This document shows positions 1 to 6,910 of a stretch of 13,655 nt of DNA, piece after piece. This stretch comes from an uncultured Clostridia bacterium. GTDB lineage: Bacteria; Bacillota; Clostridia; Oscillospirales; Oscillospiraceae. Location of the stretch: positions 1-13,655 of the forward strand of contig CAMJHX010000015.1 of assembly GCA_946405655.1 (NCBI GenBank). Direction: 5' to 3'. The notes below the pieces were generated by a model. The model was not told the DNA's origin, did not search any database, and saw nothing but the letters and a program-made list of their open reading frames with translations. The number at the start of each line of letters is the position of its first letter. Position 1 is the stretch's first letter. The position numbers and the translations under genes were made by a program.

Positions 1-50
1 CACTTTACCACGTTCCGTCCGTCTATGCAAACATTCCCTGCCCGCTTCCC

Positions 51-79
51 TTGAAAATGGGAACCAAAAATGGTAAACT
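51..79 (+). promoter_or_regulatory. SigA-type promoter of the SLH surface protein gene
   Basis: The -35 box TTGAAA (51-56; 5 of 6 to TTGACA) is followed after 17 nt by TAAACT (74-79; 4 of 6 to TATAAT). The three bases before the -10 are TGG, which fits an extended -10. A start site near 86 would leave a leader of about 40 nt before the Shine-Dalgarno site. An ATG at 70 lies inside this promoter, which argues against its use as a start codon. The assignment rests on motif match only. Confidence 0.5.
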
Positions 80-126
80 TGCGTCAGAATCTTTATAAGA
101 CTTTTCTTCCGAAAGGAGAAGGATGG

Positions 127-3100
127 ATGATGAAACGACTGCTTTCGCTCGCGCTGAGTCTGGTGCTGGTGCTTGGGCTGTTTGCAGGTCTCCCCCTGCC
201 CGCCAGCGCGGACGGCGAGATCGGGCAGCTCTTCGACCGCTACCTCACCGGCGAGAAGATCGACGAGCTGTTTGACGAGTCCACCGTCGTCAAGGAGGGC
301 TCCTGCGGCAAAACGGTGGACGACATTCCGCGCGCCAACGTCAAGTACAAGATCTACAAGGTGGATCAGGAAAAGGTTCAGGCGCTCAAGACCGACACGA
401 GCGTGCTCGAGCAGAACGAGCTCTTCGAGCAGCTGCGCAAGCGCTACCCCGACTTCAACCTCAACGGTCAGGACCTGCTGACGAATCTGGACTTCAGCCT
501 CGCCGAGGATCAGGAATACTACGCCCTGAAGCTCTACGGCAACGGCGAGATGGAGGACTATGCGCTCAAATCGCAGCTGCCCTGGTCCGGCACCGTGACG
601 CTCAACGACGGCACGGAGGTTCAGAACATCGACGACAAGATCATCGCGCTCTACGTGCAGGGCAAGGACAAGACCTACACCACCGGCGTGACGAACGTCG
701 GCGACAAGGCGTTTTTCGGCATGGACGGGCTGATGCTGGTATATCTCGGCGGGAGCGTGACGCGCATCGGCGAGAAGGCGTTTGAGACCTGCGACCAGCT
801 CTGCGCGATCAACTTCCCCTCGAACCTCGAGAGCATCGGCCGCCGCGCGTTCTATGCCTGCGACTATCTCTCCTTCGCGCGCATGAACACCTGCACCAGA
901 CTGACTGAGATCGCCGAGCGCGCCTTCTGCACCTGCAGCCACCTGACGGAGATCTCCTTCCCGCCGAACGTGACCAAGATCGGCGACTTTGCCTTCGCCT
1001 GGGATCACGTGCTCGGCACAAACAAGTTTAATCTTCCCGCCGCGCTCAAGACCCTCGGCACCGGCGCGTTTGCCTTCTGCTCGCACCTCGGCGTCGTCGG
1101 CGACGTTTCGATCCCCGCGAGCACGACGAACATCGGCGCCTGGGCGTTCGTCGGCTGCTTCGACATGGGCCGCGGCGGCGAGCTGAAGATCTACCCCGGC
1201 AAAGCGGGCGAGGAGCTCGCGCTCACGATCGGCACCGGCGCCTTCGTCGGCTGCTCGAGTCTGGAGAAAATCGCGTTCCCGAACCGCGTCGCCTTCATCG
1301 GCGACTACGCCTTCGCCGCCTGCGACAAGCTCGAGCGCGTCTCCTTCGGCGACCGCGACGGCACCGAGACTCTCCACATCCGCAGCATCGGCGACCGCGC
1401 CTTTGACTCCCTCGAGGACACCGGACTGAGCGCCCTGCGCACGATCGCCGCCGCCTTCAAGGAGGTCGACAGCGGCGAGGCGGAATATGTGGACGGCTCC
1501 CGCTCGGTGGCGGAGCAGCTCAGCGGCGAGGTCTATGACCTCTCCGGCGTGACGCCGCTCACCTACGCCGCCTTCGGCGGCTATCCGCCGGCAACGGTCG
1601 TGGAGGCGAAGGAAAACCGGCACTCCTTCCCCCGCACGGTGACCATCTGGTACTCCACGCCGGATTACAATTCCGAAGCCTACGGCCAGTGGCGCAGCGT
1701 CGTCAAGCCGGGCAACCCGATGAGCACCTGGCTAGGCTACAACTGCGAGCCGATGTGGGTCGGCCACTTCCATGAATACGGCGAGCCCGTGATCGTTAAT
1801 CGCACCTGCACACAGGACGGTCAGGAGATCTACACCTGCCACGTCTGGCAGGACGGCAAGGAATGCGGTCACGTGGAGATCGTCACGACTGAGAAGGCCA
1901 GCGGCCACAGCGACGATGACGATCCGATCCAGATCACGGAACCGACCTGCTATGAGGACGGCGTGGCCTACTATCACTGCACGAACGAGTGGTGCGACCA
2001 GCCGTATTACTCCAGGATCCTCCCCGCGCTGGGGCACGACTATGAGCATCTGCAGGATTACACTGCGCCCACCTGTCTGGAGCCGGGCTACGCCAAGGGC
2101 ACCTGCTCCCGCTGCGGCGAGCAGATCGACACCGTGCTCCCCGCCACGGGGCACAACACGACCTACATGACCGTGGGCAAGGAGCCGACCTGCACCGAGG
2201 AAGGCTATTATCAGGGCAACTGCCCGGACTGCGGCCGCATCAACGTGCGCCAGCCGATCCCCGCGCTGGGTCATGACTGGAACGACGGCACGATCCTCCG
2301 CCCCGCCACGCAGACGACCGACGGCATCATGCTCTATTCCTGCATGCGCTGCGGCGAGACGCGGCAGGAGATCATCCCCAAGACCATGCACGTGCACAGC
2401 TATGTGGACACCGTCATCGAGCCCACCTGCACCACGGAGGGCTATACGAACCACAAGTGCAGCTGCGGCGATGAATACAACGACAATTTCGTCCCCGCCG
2501 GACACAAATGGGACAGCGGCGTCGTGACGCTGCAGCCCGGCGCCGCGACCGAGGGGCGCATCAAGTACACCTGCACCGTCTGCGGCACCTACCGCTATGA
2601 GGCGATCGCCCCCACGGGGCTGCGCTTCGTGGACGTGCCGGACGGCGAGTGGTTCACCTCCGCCGTCAACTGGGCGGTGACGCACAAGCCGAAGCAGATC
2701 ACGAACGGCACGGACGACACGCACTTCTCCCCCTACGCCGACTGCACACGCGCGCAGGCGGTCACCTTCCTCTACCGTGCGGCGGGCGAGCCCGCTGTCA
2801 GCGGCGTGAACCGCTTTGTGGACGTGCACGCGGACGATTACTTCTACAACGCCGTCCGCTGGGCGGTGAAGAACGGCATCACCAACGGCGTGGATGACAC
2901 GCACTTTGCGCCGGAGGATCCCTGCACCCGCGCCCACATCGTCACGTTCCTGTGGCGCTGGAAGCTCCAGCCGGGCGTGCAGTCCAGCGCGATCCCGTTC
3001 ACGGACGTGCCGCGCGGCGAGTGGTACACCACAGCGGTTCTCTGGGCAGCCGAGAAGGGCATCACCAACGGCATGGGCGACGGCACCTTCGGCACAATGG

Positions 3101-3159
3101 CAAACTGCACGCGCGGACACATCGTCACATTCCTGCAGCGCGCGGAGAACCTGAAGTAA
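127..3159 (+). CDS. Exported surface protein with BspA-like leucine-rich repeats, Cys-rich repeats and three SLH domains
   Basis: This is a 1010-aa secreted cell-wall-attached protein. The start at 127 follows AAAGGAG (112-118) by 8 nt; an in-frame ATG at 70 falls in the promoter and would put 19 residues before the signal peptide. Residues 1-28 form a signal peptide (MMKR, a Leu/Val-rich core, ASA before Asp29). Residues 29-190 match no family I recognise. Residues 191-435 hold about ten IGxxAFxxCxxL leucine-rich repeats of the BspA/LRR_5 kind. Residues 436-546 are an unassigned linker. Residues 547-831 hold seven units of about 36-48 aa with CxxCG and mostly closing in GH. SLH domains begin near 834, 897 and 958 and run to the end; this family binds secondary cell-wall polysaccharide. 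In them the usual TRAE is CTRAQ, CTRAH and CTRGH. Adhesion or ligand binding is an inference; no catalytic domain is seen. It stands alone and converges on the ribosomal operon. Confidence 0.9.
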   Translation: MMKRLLSLALSLVLVLGLFAGLPLPASADGEIGQLFDRYLTGEKIDELFDESTVVKEGSCGKTVDDIPRANVKYKIYKVDQEKVQALKTDTSVLEQNELFEQLRKRYPDFNLNGQDLLTNLDFSLAEDQEYYALKLYGNGEMEDYALKSQLPWSGTVTLNDGTEVQNIDDKIIALYVQGKDKTYTTGVTNVGDKAFFGMDGLMLVYLGGSVTRIGEKAFETCDQLCAINFPSNLESIGRRAFYACDYLSFARMNTCTRLTEIAERAFCTCSHLTEISFPPNVTKIGDFAFAWDHVLGTNKFNLPAALKTLGTGAFAFCSHLGVVGDVSIPASTTNIGAWAFVGCFDMGRGGELKIYPGKAGEELALTIGTGAFVGCSSLEKIAFPNRVAFIGDYAFAACDKLERVSFGDRDGTETLHIRSIGDRAFDSLEDTGLSALRTIAAAFKEVDSGEAEYVDGSRSVAEQLSGEVYDLSGVTPLTYAAFGGYPPATVVEAKENRHSFPRTVTIWYSTPDYNSEAYGQWRSVVKPGNPMSTWLGYNCEPMWVGHFHEYGEPVIVNRTCTQDGQEIYTCHVWQDGKECGHVEIVTTEKASGHSDDDDPIQITEPTCYEDGVAYYHCTNEWCDQPYYSRILPALGHDYEHLQDYTAPTCLEPGYAKGTCSRCGEQIDTVLPATGHNTTYMTVGKEPTCTEEGYYQGNCPDCGRINVRQPIPALGHDWNDGTILRPATQTTDGIMLYSCMRCGETRQEIIPKTMHVHSYVDTVIEPTCTTEGYTNHKCSCGDEYNDNFVPAGHKWDSGVVTLQPGAATEGRIKYTCTVCGTYRYEAIAPTGLRFVDVPDGEWFTSAVNWAVTHKPKQITNGTDDTHFSPYADCTRAQAVTFLYRAAGEPAVSGVNRFVDVHADDYFYNAVRWAVKNGITNGVDDTHFAPEDPCTRAHIVTFLWRWKLQPGVQSSAIPFTDVPRGEWYTTAVLWAAEKGITNGMGDGTFGTMANCTRGHIVTFLQRAENLK

Positions 3160-3176
3160 AATCGAATCTATCATTG

Positions 3177-3206
3177 AAAAACGCTCCCGAATCGGGAGCG
3201 TTTTTT
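3177..3206 (+). terminator. Intrinsic terminator of the SLH protein gene
   Basis: The arms ACGCTCCCG (3181-3189) and CGGGAGCGT (3193-3201) pair perfectly around an AAT loop and run into TTTTTT (3201-3206). An A-run (3177-3180) precedes the stem, so weak function on the other strand is possible. It begins 17 nt after the stop codon. Confidence 0.9.
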
Positions 3207-3253
3207 AATGCAAAATGTTTAGGCGCAGGGAAAGAAAACGGTAGGGCGACCAT

Positions 3254-3361
3254 CGGTCGCCCGCCGCATTCTCCGGGCTTGGGCGGCGGGGCACAGGTCC
3301 CCGCCCTACGCCTGATTTTAGATGGTGCTTTGTAGGGGACGGCGTCCTCGACGTCCCGCGC
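3254..3361 (+). repeat. 108-bp direct repeat, copy 1
   Basis: This copy runs from the right half of one palindrome (CGGTCGCCCG) to GACGTCCCGCGC. By eye it matches 3491-3598 at 107 of 108 positions, the one difference being T versus G at 3280 of this copy. It contains the GGCGGGG/CCCCGCC and GGGACG/CGTCCC hairpins. After the repeat both copies continue with GATCCG, displaced by one inserted base in copy 2. Confidence 0.9.
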
Positions 3362-3490
3362 GATCCGGGATCATCAAATTGCCGGACTGCGGCTGTCATT
3401 TCAATTCGATGCCGCACGGCGCGATGTGGGCATCGCGCCCTACAGGGTGCGGCAGTTCCGTTCAGGGGCGGGCGCAAGCGACGCGACCTG

Positions 3491-3598
3491 CGGTCGCCCG
3501 CCGCATTCTCCGGGCTGGGGCGGCGGGGCACAGGTCCCCGCCCTACGCCTGATTTTAGATGGTGCTTTGTAGGGGACGGCGTCCTCGACGTCCCGCGC
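3491..3598 (+). repeat. 108-bp direct repeat, copy 2
   Basis: Near-identical partner of 3254-3361, in the same orientation, with its start 237 bp further on. The left boundary falls in the loop of a GGTCGCCC hairpin in both copies, and the upstream sequences differ. Such high identity in non-coding DNA implies a recent duplication or ongoing homogenisation. Confidence 0.9.
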
Positions 3599-3876
3599 AG
3601 ATCCGTCTCCGATGTGCGCAAACCCCGGCGAATTGGCAGAAATTCCAGTCAATGCAAGGCGGGCGACCACAGGTCGCCCCTACAGCAAACCAAGAACGCT
3701 GCGAGTGCGCCGAAGTCTGGCATGGTATTTCGAAATTCCTTGCAGAGTTTACCCGACAGGGCAAATCAATTCAAATTGGTTTTTCCGGCGACATGCGCGG
3801 CGGAAAAACTCCCTGCGGCGAAGCGTCACGCAAGCCCTCGCGCCGACCAAGCAAAGCGCGATAAGCGCGAGTAAAT

Positions 3877-3905
3877 AAAAAAAAAGAGCCTGCGACGCAG
3901 GCTCT
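3877..3905 (-). terminator. Intrinsic terminator at the end of the ribosomal operon
   Basis: On the minus strand, AGAGCCTGC and GCAGGCTCT form a perfect 9-bp stem with a GTC loop (3885-3905), followed by an uninterrupted T-run given by the nine A's at 3877-3885. It lies 12 nt after the rplQ stop codon. A short T-run (3907-3911) on the plus side could give weak function in the other direction. Confidence 0.93.
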
Positions 3906-3917
3906 CTTTTTATTTGG

Positions 3918-4259
3918 TTACACGAGCTCGATGACTGCCATCTCGGCAGCGTCGCCGCGGCGGGTGCCGATGCGGGTGATGCGGGTGTAGCCGCCGTTGC
4001 GCTCGGCATAGCCGGGAGCGACGGTATCAAACAGCTTCTTGGCGACATCCTCACGGGTGATGTAAGCCAGAGCCTGACGGTATGCGGGCAGGCCACCCTT
4101 CTTGCCAAGGGTGATCATTTTCTCGGCCATGGGAGCAATCTCCTTGGCGCGGAAGAGCGTGGTCTCCATGCGGCCCTTATCGAGCAGATCGGTCACCTGC
4201 TGACGGAGCATGGCCTTGCGCTGCGCGCTGGTCTTGCCGAGTTTCCTTGTTCCGGGCAT
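3918..4259 (-). CDS. rplQ: 50S ribosomal protein L17
   Basis: This 113-aa protein is L17, a 50S component that in known structures lies on the solvent side near the exit tunnel. The N-terminus MPGTRKLGKTSAQRKAMLRQ carries the RKLG and R-rich signature of the family, and the motif ATLFRAKE appears as TTLFRAKE near residue 37. The length is close to the usual short Bacillota form. AAGGAGGA (4269-4276) sits 9 nt before the ATG. It is the last gene of the operon, 55 nt after rpoA, and is followed by a strong terminator. In many Bacillota, energy-coupling factor transporter genes and truA follow rplQ; here the unit ends. Confidence 0.97.
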   Translation of the reverse strand: MPGTRKLGKTSAQRKAMLRQQVTDLLDKGRMETTLFRAKEIAPMAEKMITLGKKGGLPAYRQALAYITREDVAKKLFDTVAPGYAERNGGYTRITRIGTRRGDAAEMAVIELV

Positions 4260-4314
4260 TTCGGTTTTTCCTCCTTGTTAGCGGTATGGTGTTACGCTAT
4301 TGCGATAATGGTTC

Positions 4315-5268
4315 TTACTGCTGGCTGTCGTCACTGGCCAGGGACAGGCCCATCGTGGCGAGCTTGTGCTCGACCTCTTCCAGAGACTTGCGGCCAAGGT
4401 TGCGCACCTTGATCATTTCTTCCTGCGTCTTCGTGGTCAGATCCTCGACCGTGTGGATGTTGGCGCGCTTCAGGCAGTTGAAGCTGCGCACGGAGAGATC
4501 CAGCTCCTCGATCGTCATCTTGAGGACGGTGTCGGGCTGCTTGACCTCGCGCTCCACGACGGTGCTGCGGCTGCCGATCGTGTCAGACAGATCGGTGAAG
4601 AGCGTGAAGAGATCGCAGAGGATCTTGGCGCCAAGACTCAGCGCGTCGCGCGCGGTGGTGGTCTTGTCGGTCCAGACCTCGATGGTGAGCTTGTCGTAGT
4701 CCGTCTGGTTGCCGACACGGGTGTTTTCCACCGTGTAGTTCACCTTCAGGACCGGGGCGTAGATGGAGTCCACCGGAATGGTTCCGATGATCTGCTGCGC
4801 GCCCTTATTCTTGTCCGCGGGCACATAGCCGCGGCCCTTGTCCAGCGTGATCTCCATGGAGAGCGCGCCGTCGGGTCCGAGCGTGGCGATGTGCAGGTCG
4901 GGATTGAGGATCTCCACGTCGGCATCCGCGCGGATGTCGCCCGCCGTGACCTCACCCTCGCCGGAGGCCTCGAGATAGACGGTCTTGGGGCCGTCGCAGT
5001 GGAGGCTGGCGATGATGCTCTTGACGTTGAGAACGATCTCGGTCACGTCCTCGGTCACGCCGGGGATCGTGGCGAACTCGTGCTGCACGCCGTTGATGCG
5101 GATGGAGGTCGGAGCGGTGCCGGGGAGAGAGGAGAGCAGGACTCTGCGAAGGGAGTTCCCAAGCGTCGTGCCGTAACCGCGCTCCAAAGGCTCGATCACA
5201 TACTTGCCGTAGGAAGCGTCCTCGGGGGATTCGATGCATTCAATGCGCGGCTTCTGAATTTCAACCAT
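4315..5268 (-). CDS. rpoA: DNA-directed RNA polymerase subunit alpha
   Basis: This 317-aa alpha subunit dimerises to nucleate RNA polymerase and contacts promoter UP elements. The N-terminal domain (about 1-230) has the dimerisation motif ERGYGTTLGNSLRRVLLSSLPG (29-50). A linker follows, then the C-terminal domain (about 254-310) with RSFNCLK (R261, N264, C265) and NLGRKS (G292, K294, S295), equivalent to the DNA-binding residues known in E. coli. The length is typical. AAGGAGG (5281-5287) lies 12 nt before the start. The 83-nt leader after rpsD contains a small stem, GCGTCA/TGACGC (5299-5315), just upstream of the Shine-Dalgarno site; its role is unknown. Confidence 0.98.
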   Translation of the reverse strand: MVEIQKPRIECIESPEDASYGKYVIEPLERGYGTTLGNSLRRVLLSSLPGTAPTSIRINGVQHEFATIPGVTEDVTEIVLNVKSIIASLHCDGPKTVYLEASGEGEVTAGDIRADADVEILNPDLHIATLGPDGALSMEITLDKGRGYVPADKNKGAQQIIGTIPVDSIYAPVLKVNYTVENTRVGNQTDYDKLTIEVWTDKTTTARDALSLGAKILCDLFTLFTDLSDTIGSRSTVVEREVKQPDTVLKMTIEELDLSVRSFNCLKRANIHTVEDLTTKTQEEMIKVRNLGRKSLEEVEHKLATMGLSLASDDSQQ

Positions 5269-5351
5269 GTTCGAAGTAACCCTCCTTGTGAAATTGTTGC
5301 GTCAGCTGTTGACGCTGCGTGGATCAGCTTACCAATATGAGGGTTTCTAAA

Positions 5352-5951
5352 TTACTTAGAATACAGCTCGACGATGAGGTGCTCTTCCACAGGCAGATCG
5401 ATGTCTTCGCGAGCGGGGACAGCCAGGATCTTGGCGGTCATGTTGTTCGCGTCGTACTCCATCCACTTGGGGGTAGCACGGAAAGAAGTGCCTTCCAGGT
5501 TCGCCTTGATCTTCTCAAGGTTCTTGCTGGAATCCTTCAGCGTAATAACCATACCGGGCTTCACGAGGAAGCTGGGGATGTTGACCTTGCGGCCGTTGAC
5601 CAGAACATGGCCATGGCTGACAAGCTGACGGGCCTCGGGGCGGGTCATGGCGAAGCCAAGACGGAACACCACGTTGTCCAGACGGCTCTCCAGAATGGCG
5701 AGCAGGTTCTCGCCGGTCTGGCCGGGACGGCGCTCGGCCATCTCGAAGTAGTTCTTGAACTGACGCTCCAGAACGCCGTAGACGAACTTGACCTTCTGCT
5801 TCTCATTGAGCTGGCGGCCGTACTCAGACTGCTTGCGGCGCATCTGACCCTTGGGGTTGCGGTTCGTGGTCTTCTTGGCGTAGCCCAGCTCAGCGGGGGA
5901 AATGCCCAGCGCCTTGCAGCGCTTGGCGATCGGCTGAATATTTCTTGCCAT
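5352..5951 (-). CDS. rpsD: 30S ribosomal protein S4
   Basis: S4 is a primary 16S rRNA-binding protein that starts assembly of the 30S body, and in studied bacteria it can also repress its own mRNA. The 199-aa product has the S4 RNA-binding domain with SRLDNVVFRLGFAMTR around residues 88-103 and SHGHVLVNGRKV near 112-123. The N-terminus (MARNIQPIAKRCKALGISP) lacks the four-Cys zinc site of some S4 proteins, so this is a zinc-free form; a single Cys remains at position 12. AGGAGG (5961-5966) is 9 nt before the ATG. It lies 20 nt after rpsK. Confidence 0.98.
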   Translation of the reverse strand: MARNIQPIAKRCKALGISPAELGYAKKTTNRNPKGQMRRKQSEYGRQLNEKQKVKFVYGVLERQFKNYFEMAERRPGQTGENLLAILESRLDNVVFRLGFAMTRPEARQLVSHGHVLVNGRKVNIPSFLVKPGMVITLKDSSKNLEKIKANLEGTSFRATPKWMEYDANNMTAKILAVPAREDIDLPVEEHLIVELYSK

Positions 5952-5971
5952 AATTCTCTACCTCCTATTCC

Positions 5972-6370
5972 TTAGACGCGGCGGCGCTTGGGAGGACGGC
6001 AGCCGTTGTGCGGAATCGGGGTGACGTCCTTGATCATGGTGACTTCAAGACCGGCGGTCTGCAGGGCGCGGATCGCAGCCTCACGTCCCGAACCGGGGCC
6101 CTTGACGAACACTTCCACCGTCTTCAGACCATGCTCCATGGCAGCCTTGGCGGCCGTCTCGGCAGCGGTCTGAGCCGCGAAGGGGGTAGACTTCTTGCTT
6201 CCGCGGAAGCCCATGCCGCCGGCGGACGCCCAAGAGATGGCGTTGCCCTGCGGATCGGTGATGGTGACCATCGTGTTGTTGAAGGAAGAGCTGATGTGAA
6301 CGGCGCCCTTCTCGATATTCTTGCGCTCTTTGCGGCGCGTTCTTACCTTTTTGCCTTTCGGTGCAGCCAT
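5972..6370 (-). CDS. rpsK: 30S ribosomal protein S11
   Basis: S11 (132 aa) sits on the 30S platform near the mRNA exit and the Shine-Dalgarno helix. Family motifs are clear: a basic N-terminus, HISSSFNNTMVTITDPQGN (25-43), SAGGMGFRGSKKSTPFAAQ (49-67), VKGPGSGRE, and the C-terminal DVTPIPHNGCRPPKRRRV. The length is normal. The start follows a GGGAGGG Shine-Dalgarno sequence. It is separated from rpsM by 16 nt and from rpsD by 20 nt, so the three are probably translated from one mRNA. Confidence 0.98.
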   Translation of the reverse strand: MAAPKGKKVRTRRKERKNIEKGAVHISSSFNNTMVTITDPQGNAISWASAGGMGFRGSKKSTPFAAQTAAETAAKAAMEHGLKTVEVFVKGPGSGREAAIRALQTAGLEVTMIKDVTPIPHNGCRPPKRRRV

Positions 6371-6386
6371 TGTTCAGTTCCCTCCC

Positions 6387-6755
6387 TTACTTCTTCTTGT
6401 TGGCGATGGTGCGTTTCGGACCCTTGCGCGTGCGCGCATTGGTCTTGGAGCGCTGGCCGCGAACGGGCAGGCCGCGTCTGTGACGCATGCCGCGATAGCA
6501 GCCGATCTCCGTCAGGCGCTTGATGTCGAGCGCGACGCTGCGGCGGAGGTCGCCTTCCACGACGAAGTTGTGGTCGATGCACTCACGGATCTTGGCTTCT
6601 TCCTCATCCGTGAGGTCCTTCACGCGGGTGTCGGGATTGATCCCGGTCATTTCGAGAATTTTCTTTGCGCTGGTTCTGCCGATACCGTAAACATAGGTCA
6701 GGCCAATTTCAATTCTTTTGTCCTTGGGCAGGTCAACGCCGGCGATACGTGCCAT
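6387..6755 (-). CDS. rpsM: 30S ribosomal protein S13
   Basis: S13 (122 aa) is a 30S head protein that bridges to the large subunit and contacts P-site tRNA. It begins MARIAGVDLPKDKRIEIGLT with the family pattern YVYGIGRTSAKKIL, has the helix-hairpin-helix core, and ends in the basic tail RGMRHRRGLPVRGQRSKTNA through TIANKKK. The Shine-Dalgarno AAAGGAA (6768-6774) lies 12 nt from the ATG. It opens the alpha-operon part (rpsM-rpsK-rpsD-rpoA-rplQ) after an unusually long 155-nt gap behind rpmJ. That is the place where S4-mediated control acts in E. coli, although no E. coli-type structure is recognisable here. Confidence 0.98.
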   Translation of the reverse strand: MARIAGVDLPKDKRIEIGLTYVYGIGRTSAKKILEMTGINPDTRVKDLTDEEEAKIRECIDHNFVVEGDLRRSVALDIKRLTEIGCYRGMRHRRGLPVRGQRSKTNARTRKGPKRTIANKKK

Positions 6756-6910
6756 ACGAATCGATCATTCCTTTCGATAGATAATGTGTTGCTGGGGATG
6801 ATTTGGACTATTGTAATCACGTGCCTTTTTGTGGGAGTCGGCTTACTCCCGCCGGAGGGAGCCGGAACTTCCGGCACGGGATTGATTAGATAATCAGCTG
6901 CGTTTGGGTC
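6756..6910 (-). promoter_or_regulatory. Structured leader between rpmJ and rpsM
   Basis: At 155 nt this gap is about ten times longer than the other ordinary junctions. It has three inverted repeats: GATTA-TC-TAATC (about 6885-6896), GCCGGAA-C-TTCCGGC (6861-6875), and GGGAGT/ACTCCC with a 6-nt loop (6833-6850). The minus strand also has TACAAT in a -10-like context (GATTACAATAG), but no convincing -35 at 16-18 nt. No T-run follows the hairpins, so they are not terminators. A cis-regulatory RNA for the alpha-operon genes is an inference from length, structure and position. Confidence 0.4.

Larger units (their letters stand above)
3241..3684. repeat. Cluster of REP-like palindromic units with TGTAGGG borders
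   Basis: Hairpins visible in order: GGGCGACC-ATC-GGTCGCCC (3244-3262); GGCGGGG/CCCCGCC (3285-3305); GGGACG/CGTCCC (3336-3357); GGCGCGATG-TGGG-CATCGCGCC (3418-3439); GCGACC-TGC-GGTCGC (3483-3497); second copies of the GGCGGGG and GGGACG hairpins inside 3491-3598; and GGGCGACC-ACA-GGTCGCCC (3661-3679) running into CCCTACA. Three hairpins share the same arms with loops ATC, TGC and ACA. Lack of coding content, 3'-end location and multiple related units resemble REP/BIME-type dispersed repeats. Genome-wide repetition is inferred and not visible here. Confidence 0.75.
3207..3876. other. Gene-free convergent intergenic region filled with palindromic repeats
   Basis: This 670-bp stretch lies between two convergent terminators. 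I see no credible gene in it: short frames on both strands are Arg/Pro/Gly-rich and arise from the repeats. From 3241 to 3684 it is a mosaic of short GC-rich palindromes, several bordered by TGTAGGG or its complement CCCTACA. From 3685 to 3876 it is less repetitive, with one clear inverted repeat, GTTTTTCCG (3779-3787) and CGGAAAAAC (3801-3809), and a GCGCGATAAGCGCG stretch near 3856. No T-run follows those structures, so they are not ordinary terminators. Confidence 0.8.

Noticed and set aside
46..63. Inverted repeat TTCCC/GGGAA around the -35 box as an operator
   Set aside because: A 5-bp stem is too short to claim without comparative data.
70..126. Upstream ATG at 70 as start of the SLH protein
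   Set aside because: It overlaps the predicted promoter and would place 19 residues before a perfect signal peptide, while 127 has a well-spaced AAAGGAG.
1732..3174. 480-codon open frame antisense to the SLH protein gene
   Set aside because: It mirrors the codon pattern of the real gene, is rich in Ala, Val, Arg and His, shows no family motif and covers the Cys-repeat and SLH region. It is a GC-rich third-position artefact.
3241..3684. CRISPR array
   Set aside because: Repeats are not regularly spaced, unit sizes differ, there are no equal-length unique spacers and no cas genes.
3205..3878. Several 76-138-codon frames in the repeat region
   Set aside because: They are translations of the palindromic repeats on both strands, with duplicate peptides from the two 108-bp copies and no ribosome binding sites.
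4366..5340. 324-codon plus-strand frame opposite rpoA
   Set aside because: The opposite strand encodes a complete alpha subunit with all DNA-contact residues; the plus product is low-complexity and has no homologous motif.
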